A stretch of 64,000 nt of DNA from Nitratireductor luteus (GCF_026162365.1 NZ_JAOANW010000019.1:1-64000); one strand, 5' to 3'; counted from the first letter of the stretch, positions 33,864-42,937 are shown. A program made the numbers and translations. Notes: a model not told the origin generated them from the sequence alone.

Positions 33864-34028
33864 GAAGTTCCCGCTCTTGTTGGGCGCGCGCCATGTATCT
33901 CTTTGAGAATATGCGTGTTCGTTACCGTGAGATCACAAAGCAAGCGAGAATTGAAGGGATCAGGAACCCACCAGCGAAGCGGGGCAGACGAGAAAATCGA
34001 CGAGATTCAACCAAAAGACTACACAAAT

Positions 34029-34047
34029 GTGTATCCGTTGGATACAC
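34029..34047. promoter_or_regulatory. Perfect palindrome just upstream of the RHH gene
   Basis: GTGTATCC-GTT-GGATACAC has 8-base arms and a 3-base centre, ending 7 bases before the ATG at 34055. This is the form expected of an autoregulatory operator for a ribbon-helix-helix protein; bound protein would cover the ribosome binding region. Confidence 0.75.
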
Positions 34048-34054
34048 TGCTGCG

Positions 34055-34249
34055 ATGGAAAAAGATGTCGGTTTACGCATCAGGGTGCAGCGTGAGCTGC
34101 GTGAGCAATTTCAGGAAGTTTGCAAGGCGGAGGACAAGCCCGCCGCGCAGGTTATCCGGGAATTCATGCGTGAGTATGTTCGGCAGCGAATGGAAAAAAC
34201 GCAGTCGCTGAAGCGCAGTGCCCGTGTTAGGCCTGTACCAGGCGATTGA
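34055..34249 (+). CDS. Ribbon-helix-helix DNA-binding protein, orphan antitoxin-like
   Basis: Predicted 64 aa from ATG 34055 (a longer upstream frame is less likely because it runs through the palindrome). Beta-strand DVGLRIRVQRELREQFQEVC and helices KPAAQVIREFMREYVRQRM match Arc/MetJ-type RHH proteins that act as plasmid regulators or antitoxins. No toxin gene follows; the next supported gene is the broken phnE on the other strand. Confidence 0.75.
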   Translation: MEKDVGLRIRVQRELREQFQEVCKAEDKPAAQVIREFMREYVRQRMEKTQSLKRSARVRPVPGD

Positions 34250-34369
34250 CGGGTTGGGCCATCGCGAACCAGCCGAGCCAGACGGCCCACTCGCCAGTCG
34301 TCGTGCGCTTCTTCCATGCCTGTCCGGAGGCGGTTGAGCTGATTGGCATCACTGCACCCATACTCGGCC

Positions 34370-35123
34370 AGCATGATGAGGATCAGGATCGCTCCAGCCG
34401 TATCGTAATCATAGCGCTGCATGCAGTGTTGAGCGTGGCGCCGATCCCGCCGGCTCCGACGATACCGATGACGGAGGGCTCGCGGAAATTGATGTCGAGC
34501 CTGTACAGCGACAGGCCGATCAGGCGGGGCATGACCTGAGGCTGGATGCCGTAGTTCACGACCTGCCACCAACTCGCACCGGTGGCGCGCGTCGCCTCGG
34601 CCTGGCTCTCGTCTATCTCCTCGATGTCGTCTGCAAGCAGCTTGGCGAGGAAGCCGATGGTGGCGAAGGAGAGGGTGAGAAAGCCGGCGAAGGGACCGAA
34701 GCCGAACATCGCGACGAACAGAATCGCAATGACGATCTCCTGAAACGCGCGCGAGACGGCGATGATGGATCGGCAGAAAAGATAGATCGGTGCCGGTGCC
34801 AGGTTGCGTGCGGCGCCAAGGCCGATGGGTATGGAGATCAGCACGCCGACGATGGTCGAGCAGACGGTCATGGTCAAGCTCTCGACCATGCCGCGCCAGA
34901 TGTCCTTGGCGCGTGTGATGAAATCGGGAAGCAGAAAACCCTGTGCAAAGCGCGCGCCGCGATCCAGGCCTTCATAGACCCGCTGCCAATTGATCTCCAG
35001 CGTGCCGAACTCGGCGACGAAATAGATCAGCGCCTCATCATAGACGACCCAGCGCCAGAAGCGGCTCTGGATGAAGAGCGGCGGGCGCCGCCATTGGCGC
35101 TGCGCAGCGGCGACCCCTGTCAT
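34370..35123 (-). pseudogene. phnE: Phosphonate ABC transporter permease, 3' end broken
   Basis: From ATG 35123 the product shows VYDEALIYFVAEFGTLEINW, SLTMTVCSTIVGVLISIPIG, ABC permease loop EATRATGASWWQVVNYGIQP and GIVGAGGIGATLNTA, as in PhnE. Near 34430 a base is missing and the frame should continue as QRYDYDTAGAILILI; after that the last helix is replaced by unrelated sequence. PhnE moves phosphonate or phosphate across the inner membrane; without phnC/phnD nearby and with this defect it should be inactive. Confidence 0.8.
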
Positions 35124-35213
35124 ACGAGGCCCGCCATGCGCTCTTCGCGGGCCTGCTCGAAGGCGGCTGCCTCTTCCTCGTCGCGCGCTTCGTCTTCCTT
35201 CTCCTTGCGCATG
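35120..35213 (-). pseudogene. 3' end of an upstream phn gene
   Basis: The minus-strand frame reads DWHAMRKEKEDEARDEEEAA, then FEQAREERMAGLV and stops in an ATGA overlap with phnE. It is a charged C-terminal tail of a gene whose body was removed at about 35213, where an inverted ialB fragment begins. The coupling with phnE suggests that it was the preceding transporter gene. Confidence 0.5.
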
Positions 35214-35215
35214 GC

Positions 35216-35706
35216 GTGCCAGTCCTACTCGTCGTAAATGGCGGCAGCTTGCCCCGCCGCGCCCGCGCCCTGAACGAAACCCACGGCGCCTGGACCGTCA
35301 CTTGTGCGATCGGCATGCAGGGGGAGGCCGGACCGGTCAAGCGTTGCGCTCTGTCCCAGACGCAACTGCACAACCAGACACGCCAACGCGAGCTCGCCAT
35401 CGAATTGCACCCTGAGGGGGACGGCGTGGAGGGCACGCTCGTGCTTCCCTTTGGTCTCGCTCTTGCTTCGGGGTCACCTATCAACTCGACGAGGGCGAGA
35501 CCGGTGCGCCGCAGCATTTTCGCACCTGTCTTCCCGCCGGTTGCCTGGTCGACATCGCTTTCGACGCCCGCACCGTGGCAAGTCTCAAAGTCGACGACGT
35601 TCTAAAGGTCAAGGCCACCGCTGATGGCGGGCAGGAGCTGGTGCTCTCCATCTCGCTTACCGGTTTTTCCAGCGCCTATGACCGCGTAGTGGCGCTGACG
35701 CAATAA
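35216..35706 (+). pseudogene. Invasion-associated locus B (IalB)-family protein fragment, frameshifted
   Basis: Starts without a signal peptide at the seam: NETHGAWTVTCAIGMQGEAG, CALSQTQLHNQTRQRELAIE and GTLVLPFGLALASG, then a missing G in a G-run near 35470 and VTYQLDEGETGAPQHFRTCL, PAGCLVDIAFDA and VLSISLTGFSSAYDRVVALT. This is the body of an IalB protein, which in rhizobia is periplasmic and of unclear function. N-terminus lost, one frameshift. Confidence 0.75.
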
Positions 35707-35721
35707 GGAGAAAAGATTGCC

Positions 35722-35795
35722 ATGAACACTACGACGCCGAACATCCCCACCGCCGATGCGACGCCGGTGGCAGACGTCAGCATCATTCCTCTCCG
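35722..35795 (+). pseudogene. 5' fragment of a gene after ialB
   Basis: AAGGAG precedes ATG 35722; the frame reads MNTTTPNIPTADATPVADVS and IIPL before sequence belonging to the oppositely oriented AtuA-like gene begins. Only the first 20-25 codons survive, so the gene is unidentified. Confidence 0.4.
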
Positions 35796-36106
35796 CGGGA
35801 CTGACCGGCGATCTCCATCTCCAAAACGACCGAGCCGATGCACTTGCCGTGCCCGTCGAGCGCGAGCGACCGCGTGACGCCACCCCGAAGGTTGCCTTTC
35901 AGCACGAAGTTCAACGCCTGCAGTTGCGGCAGCGCGTAGCGTGTGACCTCGCAGGCATCCACATGCCCGACATGTGCGACAACGCGCTCCGCCGTCACCT
36001 CACGCTCGATCAGCGGCCAATCCTCTGGACGATAGGCGATAACCGAGATATTCGAGATGTCGCCCTTGTCGCCAGTGCGGGCATGGGCGATTTCGTGCAG
36101 CTTCAT
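35783..36106 (-). CDS. AtuA-associated small protein (AtuA-like ferredoxin-fold)
   Basis: Predicted 107 aa. MKLHEIAHARTGDKGDISNI opens the protein, and this is the motif of the small domain that is either fused to or encoded beside AtuA proteins. It is the last gene of the transcript that begins with the TAXI binding protein, 57 bases after the large AtuA gene. It likely forms a complex with the large protein. Confidence 0.85.
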   Translation of the reverse strand: MKLHEIAHARTGDKGDISNISVIAYRPEDWPLIEREVTAERVVAHVGHVDACEVTRYALPQLQALNFVLKGNLRGGVTRSLALDGHGKCIGSVVLEMEIAGQSRGEE

Positions 36107-36163
36107 GGGACAATCCTCGCCTTGACCGTGAATAGCGGGCCGTAGGAACCGGCCCGTATAAGT

Positions 36164-37510
36164 TCAGCGCAGATATGCAGTGGCCTCCTTGAGAGCCTCA
36201 GCACGCACCGCCACCTCCGCGGCGGGCATCAGGGTCGAAGCGATAGCCAGGATTTCACGCACAGAGCGAGTCACCCCGCCACCACCGGCAGGACCGCAAA
36301 GGTAAAGGCTCTCGACTTCCTCGCCCACGCGTTGAGCCGTTGCCTCGTCCGCGCAGCGCGCGGCATAGCGCAGGCGGACCTCGGGCGGTTCCCAGGTTCC
36401 CGCACGACGTTGCGGCAGGATCGAATCCAGACCGATCAAGTCGGCGCGATCCTCGCTGATCACTGCAGCGCAATCGGCAAGACGCTCGCGCAGCAATGCG
36501 AGCCCGAGCCGCCCCCGCTCCACGCAATTGACGCCTGCGTAGGAAATCTGCCCCTCGCCGCGCCAGCCGTCGCGATACCCGACCGAAACCTTGAGCTGTC
36601 CGGTTGCTGCCATCCCGGAAGCGCCCGAGACGGCAACCCGGTCGGGGCCAATCTCCTCAAGCGAAACGCCCGAGAAATCGGCGATGACATCGGGCTGCAA
36701 GTAGCGGGCGGGATCATGGATTTCGTAGAGCAACTGCTCGGTACAAGTGGCGCGGGTGACCATACCGCCCGTGCCTGGCAGCTTGGTGATGGTGGCGTTG
36801 CCGCCCTCGGAGACTTCCGCGAGTGGAAAGCCGATACGGGCAAGGTCGGGCACGTCCTTGACCCCGGGATCCGCGAAATATCCGCCTGTCACCTGTGCGG
36901 CACACTCCAGCAGGTGGCCGACCAGCGTTCCGCGTCCCAACCGCACCCAGTCATCCATTGCCCAGCCGAAGCGGTGGACAAGAGGCGCGAGGAACAGCGC
37001 GGGGTCCGAGGCGCGCCCGCAGATCACCACGTCGGCGCCCGCGTCCAATGCATCGACGATACCTGAAACGCCGACATAGGCGTTGGCTGAGACCAGCCGC
37101 TGGCCAAGCGCGCTGGCGGGTGCACCGGTCTCATCCAGAATATAGTTTTGGATACGGTCCAGCACATCGTCCCCCGTGACCGCAGCCACGCGCAGCGACA
37201 ATCCCAGTTCACGCGCGATGGCGCAGGTGCGCTCGGCGGCGGTGCGGGGATTGGCAGCCCCCATGTTGGTAACGATGCGCGTGCCGTTTCTTGCACAGGC
37301 CGGCAGCACTGCCCGCATCCGCCGGTCCAGCAAGGGGTCATAGCCAGCCGTTGGGTCGGCCAACCGCGCCTGCTGGGCCAGCGCAATGGTTCGTTCGGCG
37401 AGGCATTCGAAGACCAGAAAGTCGAGTTCACCCCGCTCTGCCAGCTCGACTGCCGGAGCGATCCGATCGCCCTGGAATCCTGCCCCCGCGCCAATCCGCA
37501 CGATGCTCAT
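36164..37510 (-). CDS. Acyclic terpene utilisation AtuA-family protein
   Basis: Predicted 448 aa. MSIVRIGAGAGFQGDRIAPA, VFECLAERTIALAQ and TNMGAANPRTAAE are typical AtuA (DUF1446) motifs, and the protein ends at about the point where fused versions carry the small domain. The family is linked to terpenoid, amino-acid or aromatic catabolism, but the reaction is not defined. Start overlaps the transporter stop (ATGA), tying it to an uptake system. Confidence 0.88.
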   Translation of the reverse strand: MSIVRIGAGAGFQGDRIAPAVELAERGELDFLVFECLAERTIALAQQARLADPTAGYDPLLDRRMRAVLPACARNGTRIVTNMGAANPRTAAERTCAIARELGLSLRVAAVTGDDVLDRIQNYILDETGAPASALGQRLVSANAYVGVSGIVDALDAGADVVICGRASDPALFLAPLVHRFGWAMDDWVRLGRGTLVGHLLECAAQVTGGYFADPGVKDVPDLARIGFPLAEVSEGGNATITKLPGTGGMVTRATCTEQLLYEIHDPARYLQPDVIADFSGVSLEEIGPDRVAVSGASGMAATGQLKVSVGYRDGWRGEGQISYAGVNCVERGRLGLALLRERLADCAAVISEDRADLIGLDSILPQRRAGTWEPPEVRLRYAARCADEATAQRVGEEVESLYLCGPAGGGGVTRSVREILAIASTLMPAAEVAVRAEALKEATAYLR

Positions 37511-39366
37511 GCCAGTGCCTTCCTCTGGGCGCGGCCCATGGCACGGGCGCCGAGAAAGACCCCTAGTGCCACAAAGGGAGTGATGGGATGCGGCCAGATC
37601 GCCAGGGCGATGACCGCGAGCAGAAGGATTGTGTCAATCAGCCGCCGCCCGATAAGCTGCGCGCCGGACAGAAGCGCCGGCACGGCAAGCACCAGGGCAA
37701 AGCCCGCGGCGACGGCCTCGACGATGTCCAGGCCACTGCCGCGCAAGGTCATACCCGGATAGATGAGCAGCAGGAAGGGCACGAGATACGTCACGGCACC
37801 CAGCCGCACCGCCTCACCCGCGGCCGGGAGCCAGTTGGTGTTGGCGATGCCTGAGCCGACGAAAACCGCGACACAGACCGGTGGGGTGATGACCGAGATC
37901 GTCGCAAAGTAGAAGACGAACAGATGCGCTGCCAGCGGATCGACCCCGACGGCAGTCATCGCCGGCGCCAGAACCGCGGCGACCAGCACATAGGCTGCAG
38001 TCGTCGGCAGGCCCATCCCCATAATGAGGCAGACGGCTCCGACGATCAGCGCCACCAGCACGATCGAATCGCCGGCAAGTGTCACGATCAGCGAGGACAG
38101 AGTGACCCCAATGCCAGTCAGATTGATCATGGAGACGAGAATCTGTGCGCCCGCGAGCAGCACACCGATGATGACCATGCCCTTGCCCGCATCCTTGAGT
38201 CCATCGAGGAAGCGCTTGACCATCTCGAAGGGCGAGATCTGCCCGGCCTGCGTGACGACGAAGGCGATGAGCAGTCCGACGATGCCGTAGAAGGCAGAAG
38301 TGGCGATCGAGCGGCCCAGCCAGATGCCGATGCCCAGGCCGCCGAGTGCAGCAAGGATCGGCAGCACCCGGCGGGGTGCTGCGATGGTGCCCCAGGCGGG
38401 CAGCTCCTCCTCCGGCACGATGGCAAGACCCCTGCGCAGGGCGACGAAATGCACAGTGACGAAGACCGAGACGTAGAACAGAATCGCGGGCAGCACCGCG
38501 CCGGTGATGATGGTCAGGTACGGCACACCCAGGATCTCGGCCATGACGAAGGCAGCGGCCCCCATGATCGGTGGCGCGATCTGTCCGCCGGTCGAAGCCA
38601 CGGCCTCGACGGCTGCCGCAAAGGGGCGCGGATAGCCGAGGCGGATCATCATCGGGATGGTGAAATTGCCGGTCGTCGCGACGTTGGCGACGGCCGAGCC
38701 GGAGATCATCCCGAACAGCCCGCTGGCAATGGTGGCGATCTTTGCCGCGCCGCCAGGCTGGCGTCCGCCAAGCCGCATGGCGAGGTCCATAAAAGCCTGG
38801 CCGCCGCCCGAATGCAAAAGCAGCGCGCCGAACAGCACGAAGGCCGCAATCACCGTGGCGGCAATGCCGGTCAGCATGCCCCAGATGCCGAGATCACCCA
38901 GAAAGATCGTTTCGGTCACGAAGGCGCTGTCAAAACCTCGATGCCCCAACGCGCCGGGCAGCAGGTTGCCGAAGAGCGCATAGCACAACCCCAGCACCAC
39001 CAGCGCCGGAAAGATCACGCCCACGGTGCGTCGCCCGAGTTCGAGCACCGCCAGCACCAGTCCCGCGGTCAGTGCCTTGTCGAGCGTCGTGGCCCAGGGC
39101 AACGAGGTCATGATCTCGTCGTAGTTCCAAACCACATAGCCGCAGGCCGCCAGCGTCACCGCGTAGAGCGCAAGGTCAATGACAAGTCCGAGCGGACGCC
39201 AGGGTTTCCCGGCGCCCAGCGGATAGAGCGCGAACCCCAATGCGGTCACCAGCGCGAGAAAGATCGCACGCTGGATCAACCCCTCGAAGGGGCCCATGGC
39301 CGCAGTGTAGAAAACGAAGGCCCCGACGACGATCGCCAGTGCACTCTGGACGCGCTCCAGGGACAT
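37507..39366 (-). CDS. TAXI-TRAP transporter fused permease (DctQ-DctM type)
   Basis: Predicted 619 aa from ATG 39366. About 16-18 hydrophobic segments: the N-terminal part is the small 4-helix component and the rest the large DctM-like permease, fused as usual in TAXI systems (motifs GFDSAFVTETIFLGDLGIWG, ASTGGQIAPPIMGAAAFVMA and MGMGLPTTAAYVL). It uses a sodium or proton gradient to import a carboxylate caught by the binding protein encoded just upstream. Confidence 0.92.
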   Translation of the reverse strand: MSLERVQSALAIVVGAFVFYTAAMGPFEGLIQRAIFLALVTALGFALYPLGAGKPWRPLGLVIDLALYAVTLAACGYVVWNYDEIMTSLPWATTLDKALTAGLVLAVLELGRRTVGVIFPALVVLGLCYALFGNLLPGALGHRGFDSAFVTETIFLGDLGIWGMLTGIAATVIAAFVLFGALLLHSGGGQAFMDLAMRLGGRQPGGAAKIATIASGLFGMISGSAVANVATTGNFTIPMMIRLGYPRPFAAAVEAVASTGGQIAPPIMGAAAFVMAEILGVPYLTIITGAVLPAILFYVSVFVTVHFVALRRGLAIVPEEELPAWGTIAAPRRVLPILAALGGLGIGIWLGRSIATSAFYGIVGLLIAFVVTQAGQISPFEMVKRFLDGLKDAGKGMVIIGVLLAGAQILVSMINLTGIGVTLSSLIVTLAGDSIVLVALIVGAVCLIMGMGLPTTAAYVLVAAVLAPAMTAVGVDPLAAHLFVFYFATISVITPPVCVAVFVGSGIANTNWLPAAGEAVRLGAVTYLVPFLLLIYPGMTLRGSGLDIVEAVAAGFALVLAVPALLSGAQLIGRRLIDTILLLAVIALAIWPHPITPFVALGVFLGARAMGRAQRKALA

Positions 39367-39367
39367 G

Positions 39368-40330
39368 TCAGCCGCCGGGCTGCAGCTTGGCGGGAATTTC
39401 CAGCCCCTGTTCCTCGAACCAGCGCGCCGCACCCGGGTGCAGCGGTATGGTCCCGTAGTCGAGTGTCATCTGCGCGAGATCGGCTCTCTTGAGGCTGGCC
39501 ATGGCGTTGGTCTGCGCGCTCTCGTCGGCCATGATGGCGCTGACGATCTTATAGGCCGTTTCCTCGTCCATCGAGGCAGGTGCGGCGACGCCGACACCGA
39601 AGCTCCATGTGGAATAGGCGGGAATGCCCTCGGCTGCGCCCTCGGGGATATCGACGACTGAGATGTCGGGCATCTCGTCGCGCAAGGTCTGGACCTGCTC
39701 GTCTGTCAGTCCGAGCACAGTGACATCGACCGATGTTGCGATGTCCATCGTAGACCCGTCCAGCTTCTGCCCCGCGCCGGATTTCACATAGCCCGCAACA
39801 CGGTTATCCTTGATTGCGCCCACGATGTCGGTGGTGGAGCCGCGCACGAAATCGGCTGTCAGGCCAAGTGTCTCGAAGACCGCCTCCGTCGTCGCCTCTG
39901 TGCTGGAGCCTTTGATTCCCGGATTGAAGCGCACGCCTTCGAGCCCTTCAAGACTGTCGACACCTGCATCCTTCCGCATCACCACGTTCTGCGGCGCGTT
40001 CGTGTAGACCCAAAGCAGCCGCAGATCCTGCGGATTGCCGTCGAAGGCTTTCGTGCCGGTGACCGCGTGCTGGACCGTGTTGGTGGTCACAAGGCCGAGA
40101 TCAACCTGTCCGCGCGCCATGCGGCGGATGTTGTCCATCGTAGCCCCTGTTTCGACCACCGAGGCGCTGAGACCCTCCGCATTTTCGTTGATAAGCTGGC
40201 CAACGGCGACGAAATAGCCGTAGTGGCTGGACGAGGCCGAGGTCGATCCGATCAGAAGATCTGTGTCCTGCGCCAGAGCGGGCATGGCAAGCATGGTGGC
40301 CCCCAGAAGGGCGCAAATCGCGTGTTTCAT
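39368..40330 (-). CDS. TAXI-family TRAP solute-binding protein
   Basis: Predicted 320 aa from ATG 40330 with a signal peptide (about 1-21, ending ALAQ). The TAXI signature is visible: LLIGSTSASSSHYGYFVAVG, then ASVVETGATMDNIRRMARGQ and the C-terminal YKIVSAIM and LHPGAARWFEEQG. It binds a dicarboxylate or amino-acid-like ligand in the periplasm. The divergent LysR gene at 40427 probably regulates the transcript. Confidence 0.92.
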   Translation of the reverse strand: MKHAICALLGATMLAMPALAQDTDLLIGSTSASSSHYGYFVAVGQLINENAEGLSASVVETGATMDNIRRMARGQVDLGLVTTNTVQHAVTGTKAFDGNPQDLRLLWVYTNAPQNVVMRKDAGVDSLEGLEGVRFNPGIKGSSTEATTEAVFETLGLTADFVRGSTTDIVGAIKDNRVAGYVKSGAGQKLDGSTMDIATSVDVTVLGLTDEQVQTLRDEMPDISVVDIPEGAAEGIPAYSTWSFGVGVAAPASMDEETAYKIVSAIMADESAQTNAMASLKRADLAQMTLDYGTIPLHPGAARWFEEQGLEIPAKLQPGG

Positions 40331-40409
40331 TGATGTCCTCCCTTGAGGTCCCGAAGTCGGGATCACGGCAACAGCATGACTCAAAACGTTTGTTGCTAGA
40401 AGTGCGAAT

Positions 40410-40419
40410 TGATGCATCA
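40410..40419. promoter_or_regulatory. Palindrome TGATGCATCA in the LysR/TAXI divergent region
   Basis: A perfect 10-base palindrome in the 96-base space between the divergent LysR gene and TAXI binding-protein gene, 7 bases before the LysR start. It fits a LysR autoregulation site but is short; no second half of a LysR footprint was identified. Confidence 0.35.
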
Positions 40420-40426
40420 TTCATGA

Positions 40427-41341
40427 ATGGACCGCAACAATCCCACGCTTAGCGACTTCCACACGGTTCTCGTGCTGCTGCGCAGACGGTCGTTCCGGAC
40501 GGCGTCGGAGGAACTTCGGCTTTCGCCTTCTGCCGTTTCGCGGCAGATCTCGGCACTTGAGGCACGGCTCGGCACGCGCCTTTTCGACCGTGACACGCGC
40601 AACGTGGTGCCGACCGCTTCCGGCCGTGCGTTCGGGCGCGTGGCCGAGCGCATGGTGAATACGGCCGAGGATGTGATGGCCGAGTTCGACGCGCATCTTT
40701 CGGCGCGCAACGGGCGGCTGACGATCGCGGGGCTGCCATCGGTCACTGCGGGCCTTTTGCCGGGGCTTTTGCGCAGCTTCACAGCCGAATATCCGGACAT
40801 CGACCTGCGTATCGTCGACGCCCTTTCCGGCAGCGTGCTCGAGGCGGTCGAGACAGGGGCTGCCGACATAGGTTTTACCGCGGGCACGGTATCGGCGCGC
40901 AGCCGCCTCGCGTTCCAGCCGCTGATGGATGACGCTTTCGTCGCTATCGGCGCACCAGGCGGACCGCTGTCAGAAGATCGCCCCTATCGCTGGGTGGAAC
41001 TGGTGGGGATGCCCTTCATCGCCATGGCTCAGGGTACCAGTGTACGCGAACTGATCGACGGCGCCTGTCTGCGCATCGGCCATAGGCTTGCGCCGCGTTT
41101 CGAGGTGGCGCATCTCGCCACAGCGGGCGCGCTGGTGGCCGAGGGGCTGGGCATCACGGCACTGCCGACACTCACGCTGCCGGTATTGAGGACCGAGGCA
41201 CTGATCCAGCGGCCGATCCCGGATTTCGGCGCGGGCCGGCGCATCGGGCTGGTTCGGCGATCGGGGCGTTCGCTATCTCCACCGGCGCGTGCGTTCCTGG
41301 AGCATGTACGCAAGTCCGGTATCGCCGAGCGCGCGGATTGA
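40427..41341 (+). CDS. LysR-family regulator of the TAXI-TRAP operon
   Basis: Predicted 304 aa. Helix-turn-helix FRTASEELRLSPSAVSRQISALEARLGTRLFDR at residues about 22-55, then a LysR effector domain. Divergent from the TAXI operon with a 96-base gap, the standard layout for activation by the transported substrate. Confidence 0.92.
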   Translation: MDRNNPTLSDFHTVLVLLRRRSFRTASEELRLSPSAVSRQISALEARLGTRLFDRDTRNVVPTASGRAFGRVAERMVNTAEDVMAEFDAHLSARNGRLTIAGLPSVTAGLLPGLLRSFTAEYPDIDLRIVDALSGSVLEAVETGAADIGFTAGTVSARSRLAFQPLMDDAFVAIGAPGGPLSEDRPYRWVELVGMPFIAMAQGTSVRELIDGACLRIGHRLAPRFEVAHLATAGALVAEGLGITALPTLTLPVLRTEALIQRPIPDFGAGRRIGLVRRSGRSLSPPARAFLEHVRKSGIAERAD

Positions 41342-41440
41342 ATGGAGGCTTGACGGTCACTTCGATATCAACCAGACCGTACCATCCGGTAACGACCGTG
41401 GCGGTCGGTGATAAAGACGTAACCGTCGTGGCCGCGCACA

Positions 41441-42937
41441 CTACTCCGCCGCCTCGCGCTGCGTCTCGTCCGGCGCGTCGGGGTGGCCGGGGGCGGTTTC
41501 GCAGCCGAGGTCCGGGAATGCGAGCACGCGGTGCCCATGAAAATCGGTGCGGGCGATAAGCAAGCCGCGCTCTTCGAAATAGGCGAGCAGGCGCCGCGCC
41601 CGGCGCGGCGAGTGGCTGCCATAGGCGCGGGCTAAAGCGGCGTCGGACGGGCAGGGGGCATTGTTGGTCGCAGCGCGGGCGACCATCAAAAATATGCCCT
41701 GAAGATCGTCAGGCAATGTTTCAGAGAGCGACAGCGCCATCGCCCAGGCTTCGCCCCCGGAGTCTTCATCGACGCCGGCGCGGGCTATCGCCAGCCGCCG
41801 GCGGAAGGCGGAAAGCGGCAGCGGTTCGCCGGGCACGCGGCGAATGCGGCTGCGTACCAGAAAATCCTGATAGAGCACGGCGTCGGAGCGGAAAGCCGTA
41901 TCGGGATCTTCGAGGATCTCGCGCAGCACCGTGTCGATGCCGGCATCGCGCTCAGCCCCGTTGATGGCGGCGAAATCCGGCTCAGCCGGCGGTTCCGGGG
42001 CCGGCCTGGGCCGCGACAGCTGCGTCAGAAGCTCGTCTGTGGGAATCGGTTTGGGTGGCGGCCTTCGCACCACCGGTGAGGCTTCTTCGGGGCCTGGCGC
42101 GAAGATCAGGTCGCGGGCGTCCTCCGGCGCCTCGGGCAGCGGCATGAGTTTCGGGCTGGTCGAGCGCGCAGAGGTTTCGACAGGGCCGATGGTGATCGCC
42201 AAAGGGCGGCGCGACAAAGCCGGGCCCAGTGCGATGAAGTTCCCGCGCGAAAGTTCGCGGAACATTTCGGCCTGGCGACGGTCCATTCCGAGCAGGTCGG
42301 CGGCGCGCCCCATGTCGATGTCCAGGAAGGTGCGACCCATCAGGAAATTGGAGGCTTCCGCCGCGACGTTCTTCGCCAGCTTGGCCAGACGCTGGGTGGC
42401 GATGACGCCGGCCAACCCGCGCTTGCGGCCGCGGCACATCAAATTGGTCATGGCGCCCAGCGAGAGCTTTCGCGCGGCATCCGAGATTTCGCCGGCATTG
42501 GCGGGCGCGAAAAGCTGCGCCTCGTCGACCACCACGAGCACAGGATACCAATGGTCGCGCTCGGCGTCGAACATGCCGCCGAGGAAGGCGGCGGCGGCGC
42601 GCATCTGCTGTTCGACCTCGAGCCCCTCGAGATTGAGCACGACAGAGACGCGGTGCTGGCGCACGCGGCCGGCGATGCGCGTGAGCTCCACCTCGGAGCG
42701 GGCGGCGTCGATCACCTGGTGCCCGAATTTTTCCGCCAGCGTGACGAAATCACCTTCCGGATCGACGACGCATTGCTGCACCCAGGGCGCGCTTTGTTCC
42801 AGCAGGCGGCGCAGCAGATGCGACTTGCCGGACCCGGAATTGCCCTGCACCAGCAAACGAGTCGCGAGCAGCTCTTCCAGATCCAGCTCCGCCGCAGAGC
42901 CGCTGGCCGCGGCGCCCATATCGATGTTGACCTTCAT
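41441..42937 (-). CDS. HerA/VirB4-like ATPase (DUF87/DUF853 family)
   Basis: Predicted 498 aa from ATG 42937. Walker A GNSGSGKS (residues 32-39), Walker B PVLVVVDEAQLF, and a later arginine-finger region (CRGRKRGLAGVIATQR). A linker rich in Pro and Arg leads to a C-terminal helical domain with a winged-helix-like part (DAALARAYGSHSPRRARRLL). HerA-like ATPases translocate DNA or serve in defence; with no nuclease (NurA) beside it the role is unknown. It is not part of either flanking transport operon. Confidence 0.85.
   Translation of the reverse strand: MKVNIDMGAAASGSAAELDLEELLATRLLVQGNSGSGKSHLLRRLLEQSAPWVQQCVVDPEGDFVTLAEKFGHQVIDAARSEVELTRIAGRVRQHRVSVVLNLEGLEVEQQMRAAAAFLGGMFDAERDHWYPVLVVVDEAQLFAPANAGEISDAARKLSLGAMTNLMCRGRKRGLAGVIATQRLAKLAKNVAAEASNFLMGRTFLDIDMGRAADLLGMDRRQAEMFRELSRGNFIALGPALSRRPLAITIGPVETSARSTSPKLMPLPEAPEDARDLIFAPGPEEASPVVRRPPPKPIPTDELLTQLSRPRPAPEPPAEPDFAAINGAERDAGIDTVLREILEDPDTAFRSDAVLYQDFLVRSRIRRVPGEPLPLSAFRRRLAIARAGVDEDSGGEAWAMALSLSETLPDDLQGIFLMVARAATNNAPCPSDAALARAYGSHSPRRARRLLAYFEERGLLIARTDFHGHRVLAFPDLGCETAPGHPDAPDETQREAAE

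Noticed and set aside
37924-39492. A 522-codon plus-strand frame in the TRAP permease region
   Set aside because: Rich in His, Asp, Gln and Arg, which is what antisense of a hydrophobic membrane protein gives; the permease on the other strand is certain.
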